Below are positions 41,750 through 49,792 of a DNA stretch of 51,584 nucleotides, piece after piece. Under the pieces are notes generated by a model. The model saw nothing but the letters and a program-made list of their open reading frames with translations. It did not search any database and was not told the DNA's origin. Position 1 is the stretch's first letter. Each line of letters opens with the position of its first letter. This stretch comes from Mucilaginibacter_A sp964244955 (lineage in GTDB: Bacteria; Bacteroidota; Bacteroidia; Sphingobacteriales; Sphingobacteriaceae). Position numbers and translations under genes: made by a program. Location: the NCBI GenBank assembly GCA_964244955.1, contig CAXTKQ010000009.1, positions 1-51,584 on the forward strand, written 5' to 3'.

Positions 41750-42846
41750 GCAACCGCAGGAATTTTGTAAAAACGGGTTTGTTGGCTGGCTTATCTGCCA
41801 CAGTTTTGCCAAAAGCAGCCAACGCCGAAATGCTTCTTTTAGCACCTAAAAAAGAGTGGAAGCATTGGGTTTGGACGAACCCGAACTTGAAAGATACGGA
41901 GCAGGAACTGGCCGAACGTTACCAGAAATATTATGAAGCCGGCATTCGCGGGATATTTTTTGAGAACGACAGCGAAAAGCATTTCCGCGCAGCGAAAGCC
42001 CAGAAACTGGAAGCGCACCGCTGGATTTGGACGATGAACCGCGGCGAAAAATCGTTGCTGGATGCACATCCGGAATGGTATGCCGTGAACCGGAAAGGCG
42101 AATCCTGCGCCGAACATCCGCCTTACGTCAATTATTACCGCTGGCTTTGCCCCTCGCGCGAGGAAGTGAAGCAATACCTCGAAAACGATTATGCCAACGC
42201 CTTGAAAAAGGATTATGTAGATGGCATCCATTTGGATTATGTGCGTTTTTGCGATGTGATTTTACCGGTAAATTTGTGGGACAATTACAAAATTGTACAA
42301 ACCAGCGAACTGCCCGAATATGATTATTGCTATTGCAAAGTTTGTAAAGCAGCGTACCAAAACGAACATGGGATTGATATTGATACGGTGCAGTTTCCGG
42401 AAGCAAGCCCGTCGTGGCGTTTGTTCCGTTACCAGCGTGTAAATAAAGTAGTTGAAAGGTTGACGAAAGTGGCCAATTCCTACAAAAAATCCATTACCGC
42501 AGCCGTTTTCCCTACGCCGGATATTGCGCACCGAAACGTAAAACAAGATTGGGTAAACTGGAACATCAGCGGCGTTTGCCCGATGATTTACCACGGATTT
42601 TATAAAGAAAACGTGGCGTGGATTGGCCAGGCCGTTGCCGAAGGCGTAAAGGCGCTGAACGGTAAGTTTCCATTGTACGCCGGTTTGTACATGCCCGATT
42701 TTAAGAATGACGGCGAAGTACAGCAAGGAATTGAAAACGCTTTGACTAACGGCGCGGCCGGCGTTTCGCTGTTTGGCAATGTTTCGGACGGTGTTTTGGC
42801 TGCGCTGAAAACTGCTTCGGCAAAAATTCCTTATCGTAAATCCTGA
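41746..42846 (+). CDS. Secreted GHL10-like (DUF4434/COG1649-type) TIM-barrel protein
   Basis: A 366-residue protein with a Tat-like signal (SNRRNFVKTGLLAG...KAANA). The mature part contains YEAGIRGIFFEND, HRWIWTMN and the motif DGIHLDYVRF, which is typical of the YngK/GHL10 family of hypothetical glycosidases. A cysteine-containing insertion (YDYCYCKVCKAAY) follows, then PMIYHGFY and PLYAGLYMPDF. The enzymatic activity is not established. It is coupled to the CBM9-like gene by a four-base overlap and precedes GH92, so a role in glycan attack is likely. An in-frame repeated word (41830-41841, MLLLAPKK) sits immediately after the signal peptide. Confidence 0.72.
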   Translation: MSNRRNFVKTGLLAGLSATVLPKAANAEMLLLAPKKEWKHWVWTNPNLKDTEQELAERYQKYYEAGIRGIFFENDSEKHFRAAKAQKLEAHRWIWTMNRGEKSLLDAHPEWYAVNRKGESCAEHPPYVNYYRWLCPSREEVKQYLENDYANALKKDYVDGIHLDYVRFCDVILPVNLWDNYKIVQTSELPEYDYCYCKVCKAAYQNEHGIDIDTVQFPEASPSWRLFRYQRVNKVVERLTKVANSYKKSITAAVFPTPDIAHRNVKQDWVNWNISGVCPMIYHGFYKENVAWIGQAVAEGVKALNGKFPLYAGLYMPDFKNDGEVQQGIENALTNGAAGVSLFGNVSDGVLAALKTASAKIPYRKS

Positions 42847-42875
42847 ATCAAATCAAGCGGTTTTTTTCAATCCCG

Positions 42876-42898
42876 ATACTTCTTTTACCAACAAAAAA
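42876..42898. repeat. Variant half-site directly upstream of GH92
   Basis: ATACTTCTTTTA (42876-42887), CCAAC, then AAAAAA ending at the GH92 ATG. Confidence 0.7.
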
Positions 42899-45184
42899 AT
42901 GATGAACAAAACTAAATATAATCTCAAAAAACATAGCTTATTGCTGCTTTTAACAACCCTGTTTTGCCAGGTTGTGCAAGCGCAGCACATGCTTCTTTTA
43001 CCGGCAAAAAATCAGCATGAATTGACGAAATACGTTGACCAAACCATCGGCACCGGTTTCCACGGCCATGTTTTTGTGGGCGCCAATGTGCCTTTTGGTG
43101 CGGTGCAGTTGGGGCCGAGTAATTTATCGGAAGGCTGGGACTGGTGTTCGGGCTACCACATTTCTGATTCTACCATCGTTGGTTTCCAGCACACGCATTT
43201 GAGCGGAACCGGCATCGGCGACCTGGGCGATATTTCTTTGATGCCTACAACCGGCGTAGTTATCGTAAGAAAAGGCAATGTGAAAAATATGCAAAACAGT
43301 TATGTTTCGCTATTCAGCCATCGGGACGAAACCATTCGTCCGGGTTTTTATGCCGTGAAGCTGAAACGTTACAACATCGGCGTAAAGCTAACCGCTACCG
43401 AACGCGTTGGTTTCCATGAATACACTTTCCCGAAAAGTAACGAAGCACATATTTTGATTGATTTGCAGGAAGGTATCGGTTGGGACAGGCCGGTGGAAAC
43501 TTCGATCAAACAAGTTAATGCAACCACGGTTACCGGCTACCGTTTTTCTACCGGCTGGGCCAAAGACCAGCGTATTTATTTTGCGGCCATATTCTCCAAA
43601 CCCATCAAAAACTTTTCGGTTTACGATAGTTTGACAGCAAAAACCGGAACTGCATTAACTGGCAAAAAAGTAAAAGGCGTGTTAAGTTTTGTTACTTCGG
43701 AAGGCGAAAAAGTGCTGGTAAAAGTAGGCATTTCGCCGGTTAGCGAGGAGAACGCGATGATGAACATCCGAGCAGAAATCCCCGGCTGGAACTTTAACCA
43801 AATTGTTGCTGCTGCCGATCAGAAATGGAACAACCAACTTGAAAAAGTAGTGGTAAAAACAGCATCCGAAAGTCAGAAAAAAGTTTTTTACACCGCACTT
43901 TTCCATACCCTGATCGCGCCTTCCATCTTCAACGACCACAACGGCGATTATTGGGGAACGGATAAAAAAGTACATGCAAAAGCAGCATTCACCAACTTAA
44001 CCACGTTTTCTTTGTGGGATACCTACCGCGCTTTGAACCCGCTTTACACACTGATTCAGCCCGAAAAAGTAAGCGACAGTATCAACACCATGCTGGCTAT
44101 TTACCAGCAACAGGGCAAGTTGCCGGTTTGGCATTTGATGGGCAACGAAACCAATACGATGGTAGGTTACAGCGCCGTTCCGGTTGTGGCTGATGCTTAT
44201 TTAAAAGGCTTTAAAGGTTTTGATGCAAACCTGGCTTTTGAAGCGGTAAAAGCAAGTGCCATGCGGGATGACCGGGGTTTGAAATTTGTTAAAAAATTGG
44301 GTTATATCCCAGCAGACAGCACGGCAGAATCAGTGGCGATGGGCCTGGAATACAGCATTGATGATTCGGGGATTGCAGCAATGGCCGAAAAAATGGGCAA
44401 AACCAAGGATTACCAATACTTCAGCAAGCGCGCACAGAATTACCATAACTACTTTGATCCAAAAACCCATTTTATGCGGGCACGGTTGAATGAAAACCAG
44501 TTTCGCACGCCTTTTAGCCCGTTTGAATCGCGCCATGCCGTTGGTGATTATACCGAAGGGAACGGCTGGCAATACACCTGGCTGGTTCCTCAGGACGTAA
44601 AAGGGTTGATTGCTTTGCAAGGCGGCGACAAGCCATTTACCCAAAAACTGGATTCGCTTTTTGTGGCACAAGGCGATATGGGCAAAGAAAAATCGCCTGA
44701 TATTTCAGGGTTGATCGGCCAGTATGCACATGGCAACGAGCCTTCGCACCACATCACTTACTTGTATGCTTACGCCGGCCAACCCTGGAAAACGGCCGAA
44801 AAAGTCCGTTTTGTGATGCAAAATTTTTATACCGATAAACCGGATGGCATTATTGGCAACGAAGATGTGGGGCAGATGTCGGCCTGGTACGTTTTGTCGG
44901 CCATTGGTTTTTACCAGGTTGACCCAACAAGCGGTGTTTATGTATTTGGCAGTCCGCTTTTTAACGAAGCAACCGTAAAATTAGCGGCAGGCAAAATGCT
45001 GCACATCATCGCCAAAAACAACAGTGCGCAAAATATCTATATCCAAAATGCTTCTTTTAACGGCAAAAAATTTACGCACAGTTTTATCACTTACCAGGAA
45101 CTGGCGCAAGGCGGGGATTTGGTTTTTGAAATGGGCAGCAAACCTAATGCAAGCTGGGGAACGGCAATGGGAGACCGGCCATAG
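42899..45184 (+). CDS. Glycoside hydrolase family 92 alpha-mannosidase
   Basis: A 761-residue calcium-dependent exo-alpha-mannosidase. The signal peptide ends about VVQAQ. The N-terminal beta-sandwich has YVDQTIGTGFHGHVFVGANVPFGAVQLGPSN, WDWCSGYHISDSTIVGFQHTHLSGTG. The catalytic barrel shows SLWDTYRALNPLY, PVWHLMGNETNTMVGY with catalytic glutamate, EGNGWQYTWLVPQD, and GNEDVGQMSAWYVLSAIGFY. Family members trim alpha-1,2/1,3-mannose of N-glycans or yeast mannan. Two in-frame copies of the repeated word occur: 42989-43000 (MLLLP, right after the signal peptide) and 45048-45059 (ASFNGKKF, near the C-terminus). Confidence 0.94.
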   Translation: MMNKTKYNLKKHSLLLLLTTLFCQVVQAQHMLLLPAKNQHELTKYVDQTIGTGFHGHVFVGANVPFGAVQLGPSNLSEGWDWCSGYHISDSTIVGFQHTHLSGTGIGDLGDISLMPTTGVVIVRKGNVKNMQNSYVSLFSHRDETIRPGFYAVKLKRYNIGVKLTATERVGFHEYTFPKSNEAHILIDLQEGIGWDRPVETSIKQVNATTVTGYRFSTGWAKDQRIYFAAIFSKPIKNFSVYDSLTAKTGTALTGKKVKGVLSFVTSEGEKVLVKVGISPVSEENAMMNIRAEIPGWNFNQIVAAADQKWNNQLEKVVVKTASESQKKVFYTALFHTLIAPSIFNDHNGDYWGTDKKVHAKAAFTNLTTFSLWDTYRALNPLYTLIQPEKVSDSINTMLAIYQQQGKLPVWHLMGNETNTMVGYSAVPVVADAYLKGFKGFDANLAFEAVKASAMRDDRGLKFVKKLGYIPADSTAESVAMGLEYSIDDSGIAAMAEKMGKTKDYQYFSKRAQNYHNYFDPKTHFMRARLNENQFRTPFSPFESRHAVGDYTEGNGWQYTWLVPQDVKGLIALQGGDKPFTQKLDSLFVAQGDMGKEKSPDISGLIGQYAHGNEPSHHITYLYAYAGQPWKTAEKVRFVMQNFYTDKPDGIIGNEDVGQMSAWYVLSAIGFYQVDPTSGVYVFGSPLFNEATVKLAAGKMLHIIAKNNSAQNIYIQNASFNGKKFTHSFITYQELAQGGDLVFEMGSKPNASWGTAMGDRP

Positions 45185-45189
45185 GGTTT

Positions 45190-45372
45190 TGTTGAAATTA
45201 AACTTTTTTAGGATTTCTTTTTAGGTTGATGCTTCTTTTATCACCTAAAAATGCTGGCCATTGTTTTTGATTTATTAATTTCAGACAAGCACCAATTTTT
45301 ACCCGGTAAAAGAAGCATGGCATTTTTGTGTAAATTTAAACGGAACCCTAAAAGTTTAAACAGTTTTTAAAG
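45190..45372. repeat. Paired 12-mer element between GH92 and moeA
   Basis: ATGCTTCTTTTA (45229-45240) plus TCACCTAAAAA, and CACCAATTTTTACCCGG plus TAAAAGAAGCAT (45307-45318). The outer AT-rich ends include TTTAAACAG at about 45356-45364. It separates the glycan genes from the molybdopterin cluster and may terminate GH92 transcription. Confidence 0.8.
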
Positions 45373-45433
45373 GAGAAAAAGATAGGTTGGTCTTTTTTAA
45401 ATTAAAATTTCAATATAATGTCCAAAACTCAAA

Positions 45434-46609
45434 ATGCTAAATTATAAAGAAGCCCAGCAACTTATTGCCAGCTTGGCCAAATCTTTTGGACAAGAAAATT
45501 TGTTTTTAGATGAAGCTTTTGGAAGGGTTTTGGCCGAAGCTATTTTTGCCGACCGCGATTATCCGCCCTTTAACCGTGCCACGATGGATGGTTATGCCAT
45601 CAACAGCAAGGATTGGGAAAGCGGCACCAAAAATTACGTGGTAAAAGAAGTAGTGTTTGCCGGGCAGCGTTACCAGCAGGAAATTGCATCGGGCGAATGC
45701 TATAAAATCATGACCGGTGCTGCTGTTCCGCCAAATGCCAATATGGTGATCCAGCGGGAAAAAGCGGTTGAGGCAAACGGACAGGTTTCTTTTCAAGTCG
45801 AAAACATCAAACCCTTTCTTAACATTGCCCGAAAAGGAGAAGATATCCAGGCTGAAACTTGCATTATTAGCGAAAACTGTATGGCTACACCATCGGTCAT
45901 TGCGTTGCTTGCTTCGGTTGGAAAAGCAGAAATTAAGGTAGAAAAACTGCCGAAAGTTGCGTTGTTTACCACCGGCGACGAAGTGGTAGAACCTGGCCAG
46001 CCGGTTTCTGATATCCAAATCCGCAACAGCAACCAATATTTGCTCAAAAGTTTGTTGAAGGAATGGCAGATTAAACCCGACATTTACAAGCACATTTCAG
46101 ACAATAAAGAGCAACTGAAACAGGAAATCGGCGCAGCTTTACATTCGGATATGATTATTTTGTGCGGCGGCGTTTCTGCCGGTGATGCAGATTATATCCC
46201 GGAGGTTTTGGAAAGTTTAGGCGTAAAAAAGCTTTTCCACAAAGTAAAAATCAGGCCCGGAAAACCTATTTTATGCGGCCAGTTGCCTTTAGGCGGTTTG
46301 GTTTTTGCTTTGCCGGGAAACCTGTTTTCCTGTCATGTAACCTTCAAATTATTTATCGAACATTACTTAAAAGCCTGCTTTGGCCTGCCTGAAAAAGAAT
46401 GGCCAATGCTTCTTTTATCGGCACAAAAACCAAAGAAAACCGAGTTCGACGAATTTGTTCCGGTCATTGTAAATCAAAAGGTTACGCCGGTTTTGTTTAA
46501 CAGTTCAGGCGATGTAAAAGCTGCTTTAACGGCTAATGCGATTGCCATTCACCCTGCGGAAAAAGGAGATTTGCAGGCGGGAGATTTAGTTGCATTTCTT
46601 TCGGTTTAA
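45434..46609 (+). CDS. moeA: Molybdopterin molybdotransferase MoeA
   Basis: A 391-residue enzyme that inserts molybdate into adenylylated molybdopterin. MoeA landmarks are PPFNRATMDGYAIN, YKIMTGAAVPPNANMVIQ, KVALFTTGDEVVEPG, QIRNSNQYLL, ILCGGVSAGDADYIP and PGKPILCG...FALPGNLFSCHVTF. It opens a molybdopterin cluster with moaA, moaD and moaE. The repeated word is in frame at 46406-46417 (PMLLLSA). Confidence 0.96.
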   Translation: MLNYKEAQQLIASLAKSFGQENLFLDEAFGRVLAEAIFADRDYPPFNRATMDGYAINSKDWESGTKNYVVKEVVFAGQRYQQEIASGECYKIMTGAAVPPNANMVIQREKAVEANGQVSFQVENIKPFLNIARKGEDIQAETCIISENCMATPSVIALLASVGKAEIKVEKLPKVALFTTGDEVVEPGQPVSDIQIRNSNQYLLKSLLKEWQIKPDIYKHISDNKEQLKQEIGAALHSDMIILCGGVSAGDADYIPEVLESLGVKKLFHKVKIRPGKPILCGQLPLGGLVFALPGNLFSCHVTFKLFIEHYLKACFGLPEKEWPMLLLSAQKPKKTEFDEFVPVIVNQKVTPVLFNSSGDVKAALTANAIAIHPAEKGDLQAGDLVAFLSV

Positions 46610-46675
46610 AACAACAATTCGTTGTATATTTGTTAACATAACCACAGCGGTAAAAAGAAATTCAAAATTAGCATG

Positions 46676-46700
46676 ATGCTTCTTTTATCGGGTAAAAATC
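46676..46700. repeat. Single half-site directly upstream of moaA
   Basis: ATGCTTCTTTTA (46676-46687) then TCGGG-TAAAAAT, ending about eight bases before the proposed moaA start. Confidence 0.75.
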
Positions 46701-46707
46701 ATTGAAC

Positions 46708-47655
46708 GTGTTGAACGATCCATACGGAAGAAAATTTAAAACCTTGCGGGTTAGCTTGTTAAACACTTGCAACCTCAATTGTTTTTACTGTACGATGGGT
46801 TCGGAAGAGGAGGTCAATTACGATCACCGTCCGCAAAAACCAGCCGCTTTTTTCTCGCAACTTATTTCACGCCTGCACCATCAGCTTGATTTGGAAACCA
46901 TCCGTTTAACCGGCGGCGAACCTTTGCTTTACCGAGAACTGCCCGAACTGATCCGAAGTTTAAACGAGACCGGCATCCCAAAAATCAGCATGACGAGCAA
47001 CGGTTACTTGCTGGGCCGACAAGCTGCTGCCTTAAAAGCTGCCGGTTTGCAAACCATCAATGTTTCGTTGGATGCGGTTGATGAACCTTCTTTTTACAAA
47101 ATGACCAAACGCCGGCATTTAGACCGTGTTTTAAACGGTATCGAAACAGCGTTAGGTTTAGGCATTGAAATAAAGCTAAATGCCGTGATTATGAAGGGAA
47201 TGAACGAAGATCAAATCATCCCATTGGTAGATTATGCTTTTGGTAAAAACATCCCAATCCGGTTTTTGGAAGTGATGTCAATGGGCCATTTGCACCACGA
47301 ATCTGATAAATATTTGTTCTCGCAACAGCAATTGCTGGATCAAATTGCTACCAAATACGATTTTAAACGTTTGCCCCGGAAAACTTCTGCCACGGCTAAT
47401 TATTGGCAAACTGCTGACGGAAACACGTTCGGTATCATTGCCAACAACAGCGAACCTTTTTGCTCGGATTGCAGCAGGTTGCGGCTGGATGCCGAAGGGA
47501 ATATGTACGGTTGTTTAAGTTCCAACCATCCGATTGCAATGGACGCGGAAGACAGCGATTATTTGTTGCAGGAAAAATTGCAGCAGGCGATGAGCCAAAA
47601 GCAACTGCATCATTTTATCGGCAGCGAGTTGAGTATGTTGCAAATTGGCGGTTAA
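46708..47655 (+). CDS. moaA: GTP 3',8-cyclase MoaA
   Basis: A radical-SAM enzyme for the first step of molybdopterin synthesis. CNLNCFYC binds the N-terminal 4Fe-4S cluster, and CSDCSRLRLDAEGNMYGC gives the C-terminal cluster that binds GTP. IRLTGGEPLLY is the SAM site. The usual C-terminal Gly-Gly is seen as QIGG. I prefer the GTG at 46708, giving MLNDPYGRK as in family members; a TTG six bases upstream is the alternative. At about 315 residues it is slightly shorter than E. coli MoaA. moaC is not present in the window. Confidence 0.94.
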   Translation: MLNDPYGRKFKTLRVSLLNTCNLNCFYCTMGSEEEVNYDHRPQKPAAFFSQLISRLHHQLDLETIRLTGGEPLLYRELPELIRSLNETGIPKISMTSNGYLLGRQAAALKAAGLQTINVSLDAVDEPSFYKMTKRRHLDRVLNGIETALGLGIEIKLNAVIMKGMNEDQIIPLVDYAFGKNIPIRFLEVMSMGHLHHESDKYLFSQQQLLDQIATKYDFKRLPRKTSATANYWQTADGNTFGIIANNSEPFCSDCSRLRLDAEGNMYGCLSSNHPIAMDAEDSDYLLQEKLQQAMSQKQLHHFIGSELSMLQIGG

Positions 47656-47679
47656 TACTTCTTTTATCACCTAAAAATC
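47655..47679. repeat. Variant half-site between moaA and moaD
   Basis: ATACTTCTTTTA (47655-47666), TCACC, then TAAAAATCATT directly before the moaD ATG at 47683. Confidence 0.7.
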
Positions 47680-47682
47680 ATT

Positions 47683-47916
47683 ATGACCATAGAAGTTTTT
47701 GCTGTTTTGAAAGATTATTTCGACAAAGAATTTCAATTGCAAAGCAGCGCAAAAAATATTGCAGAACTAAAACAGCAATTGACGGCGCAAAACCCCGAAG
47801 CATCAAACGTGCTGGAACTTTGCCGTTTTGCCATTCACGATGAGTTTGTTGACCAAAATTATCCCATCACTACCCATGATACCATCAGCATTATCCCGCC
47901 CAGCAGTGGCGGCTGA
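47683..47916 (+). CDS. moaD: Molybdopterin synthase sulfur carrier subunit MoaD
   Basis: A 77-residue ubiquitin-like protein that ends in the thiocarboxylated Gly-Gly (IIPPSSGG). The beta-grasp pattern is visible: EVFAVLKDYFDKEF at the start, NIAELKQQL in the middle and HDTISIIPP at the end. It lies between moaA and moaE and overlaps moaE by about 11 bases, the usual arrangement for the small and large subunits of molybdopterin synthase. Confidence 0.92.
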   Translation: MTIEVFAVLKDYFDKEFQLQSSAKNIAELKQQLTAQNPEASNVLELCRFAIHDEFVDQNYPITTHDTISIIPPSSGG

Positions 47917-48388
47917 CCTTCCGCTTTTATCCGCCGAACCGTTGGATTTGGTTGGTTTGCTGGCGAAATCCCATCATCCGGAAGCAGGCGCCATCGTTTT
48001 GTTCAGCGGCGAAGTGCGCGACAACGACCCGCAAACAGATGTAGCTTATTTGGAATACGAAGCGCAGGAAGCGATGGCAACGAAATCAATCCGGCAAATT
48101 TTGGAAGATGCCTGCCAGAAATTTCCTCTGAATATCGCATTGGCACAGCACCGGACCGGAAAAGTTGGCATTTCAGAATCGGCCGTGGTGGTGATTACCG
48201 CATCGCCGCACCGGGCAGAAGCATATTCCGCCAACCGTTATATTATTGACCGCATTAAACACGAAGCACCAATCTGGAAGTGCGAATATTTTAAAGACGG
48301 CACCAAAGAATGGGGCGGAAACTGCAACTGCCAAAAGATAACCGGCGATGCCAACAAGCACGTTTATGAGTGGACGGAGGAAAAGTAA
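47906..48388 (+). CDS. moaE: Molybdopterin synthase catalytic subunit MoaE
   Basis: The large subunit of molybdopterin synthase. Family segments are GAIVLFSGEVRDND, YLEYEAQEAMA, IALAQHRTGKVGISESAVVVITASPHR, and the catalytic lysine region PIWKCEYFKDGTKEWGG. I place the start at GTG 47906 (MAADLPLLSAEPLDL), which gives the normal length of about 160 residues and an 11-base overlap with moaD. An ATG at 47876 would add ten residues encoded inside moaD and is less likely. Confidence 0.93.
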   Translation: MAADLPLLSAEPLDLVGLLAKSHHPEAGAIVLFSGEVRDNDPQTDVAYLEYEAQEAMATKSIRQILEDACQKFPLNIALAQHRTGKVGISESAVVVITASPHRAEAYSANRYIIDRIKHEAPIWKCEYFKDGTKEWGGNCNCQKITGDANKHVYEWTEEK

Positions 48389-48397
48389 AAGGGATGG

Positions 48398-48679
48398 TTA
48401 TTTATCATCATAATGCCCAAGGGCAGATACAACAAACACAGAGACAATATGCTCTCGTACCTCATAAACTAAACGGTCTTTGTTGTTAATCCTTCGCGAC
48501 CAAAAGCCTTTATATTGATGTTTTAATGCTTCCGGTTTTCCGGTTCCTTCGTATGGATTTTGCTGAAGTTCCTCAAAAATCTTTTCAATCTTTTTGATAC
48601 TTCTTTTATCCCCTGATTTTTCAATTTTGCTTAAATCTTTGCTGGCTTTATCAGACAGGTTTATGATATATTTTCCCAT
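48398..48679 (-). CDS. Txe/YoeB-type mRNA-interferase toxin
   Basis: A 93-residue RelE-superfamily toxin. It shows SDKASKDLSKIEKSGDK, EELQQNPYEGTGKPEALKHQYKGFWSRRIN and KDRLVYEV...VFVVSALGHYDDK, the YoeB pattern, with the C-terminal His-Tyr needed for cleavage of ribosome-bound mRNA. It overlaps the antitoxin gene by 19 bases on the same strand. A variant repeated word is in frame at 48597-48608 (GDKRSI). Confidence 0.9.
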   Translation of the reverse strand: MGKYIINLSDKASKDLSKIEKSGDKRSIKKIEKIFEELQQNPYEGTGKPEALKHQYKGFWSRRINNKDRLVYEVREHIVSVFVVSALGHYDDK

Positions 48680-48915
48680 ACTGATTTTTCCGGGTCAATC
48701 GTTTTGTATCTGCCCGCTTTAATGTCGGCAATTCCTTGTTCTATTGATTCGATATTTTTCGGGTTGTCAAAAAAAGGGTCTTCGCTTATCCGTTCAGTTT
48801 TCCTAAGTTCGAATGTTTCTTTTTTCCCCCGCTGGATCACAATCCGTTCTTTTTCGGCGAGGTCTAAATACTTTTTTAAGTTTCCCCTTAATTCGCTTGG
48901 ACTAATCACGATCAT
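48661..48915 (-). CDS. Phd/YefM-type antitoxin
   Basis: An 84-residue antitoxin. The N-terminal SPSELRGNLKKYLDLAEKERIVIQRG matches the YefM/Phd DNA-binding fold, and the acidic C-terminal tail (KTIDPEKSVWENIS) should wrap the toxin. Located upstream of and overlapping the YoeB-type gene, it should neutralise the toxin and autoregulate the operon. Confidence 0.85.
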   Translation of the reverse strand: MIVISPSELRGNLKKYLDLAEKERIVIQRGKKETFELRKTERISEDPFFDNPKNIESIEQGIADIKAGRYKTIDPEKSVWENIS

Positions 48916-48999
48916 AATTCATAAATTAAAGTACACAATGATGTACAAATATAACTGTTTTTGTTTGTGTAGATTTGAGTAACCCTATAATTAAAACTT

Positions 49000-49308
49000 A
49001 TGAACGATACTTCTTTTATCCCTAAAAAACCAACCATCACCATTGAATACTGCCCGAAATGCCACTGGCTTTTGCGAGCCGCTTACATGGCGCAAGAGCT
49101 GTTGACTACGTTTGAAGATGACTTGCATGGCGTTTTGCTGCACCCAAGCGAAGTTGCCGGGCGTTTCAGTATTTCTGTTGATAATGAAATGATTTTCGAC
49201 CGTAAGCGGGAAGGACGTTTTCCCGAAATTAAAGAGTTGAAGCAGTTGGTGCGCGACAAAGTTAACCCGGAAAAAAGTTTAGGGCACTCGGATAAGAAGG
49301 AAGTTTAA
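49000..49308 (+). CDS. SelT/SelW/SelH-family (Rdx) selenoprotein-like thioredoxin
   Basis: A 102-residue Rdx-family protein with the redox motif CPKC (ITIEYCPKCHWLLRAAYMAQELL), in which Cys replaces selenocysteine. GVLLHPSEVAGRFSISVDNEMIFDRKREGRFPE follows the family pattern. It probably acts as a small thiol-disulfide oxidoreductase in the cytoplasm. The first residues (MNDTSFIPKKP) are encoded by a variant of the repeated word (49007-49018) and its A-tract, so the gene start itself is repeat-derived or repeat-like. Confidence 0.85.
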   Translation: MNDTSFIPKKPTITIEYCPKCHWLLRAAYMAQELLTTFEDDLHGVLLHPSEVAGRFSISVDNEMIFDRKREGRFPEIKELKQLVRDKVNPEKSLGHSDKKEV

Positions 49309-49360
49309 ATTGTATAGATGATTGTCGTTTTACAAATGCCACTTGTCGTATATTTGTTAT

Positions 49361-49792
49361 ATGCCAAACATAGAGGAACTTTTAGAGCAGGATTTATCCT
49401 TTAAAGCAGTTGACGATAAAGGCAGCCTTTTTTTGATCAACGCTATACGCCAAGGCATTGGCTATTCTTTTTTTGATAGCATGTTGCAAAATATCCCTTT
49501 TTCGTTTAGCGAATGGTCTGCTTATCTCAACTTATCGGAAAGGACTTTACAGCGATATAAAAAGGAAAATAAACCTTTCCAGGCGGGTTATGCCGAACGT
49601 ATTTTGGAGATCAGGCTGCTTTATAAATATGGCGTGGAAGTATTTGAAGTACAGGGAAATTTTGATACTTGGCTTAATACCAAAAGCATTGCACTTGGCG
49701 GCGTAAAACCCAAAGATTTATTGGACACCACTTTCGGTATAAATTTAGTACGGGACGAACTTACCCGGATTGAACATGGTGTTTTGGCATGA
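49361..49792 (+). CDS. Xre/MbcA/ParS-type antitoxin (DUF2384)
   Basis: 143 residues from the ATG at 49361, which gives the natural start MPNIEELL. The N-terminal part has FSEWSAYLNLSERTLQRYKKE, a helix-turn-helix like that of RES-Xre antitoxins. The C-terminal DUF2384 region has LGGVKPKDLLDTTFGINLVRDELTRIEHG. It overlaps the RES toxin gene by four bases (ATGA). It should bind and block the toxin, yet the toxin reading frame is broken, so it may be a relic. Confidence 0.87.
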   Translation: MPNIEELLEQDLSFKAVDDKGSLFLINAIRQGIGYSFFDSMLQNIPFSFSEWSAYLNLSERTLQRYKKENKPFQAGYAERILEIRLLYKYGVEVFEVQGNFDTWLNTKSIALGGVKPKDLLDTTFGINLVRDELTRIEHGVLA

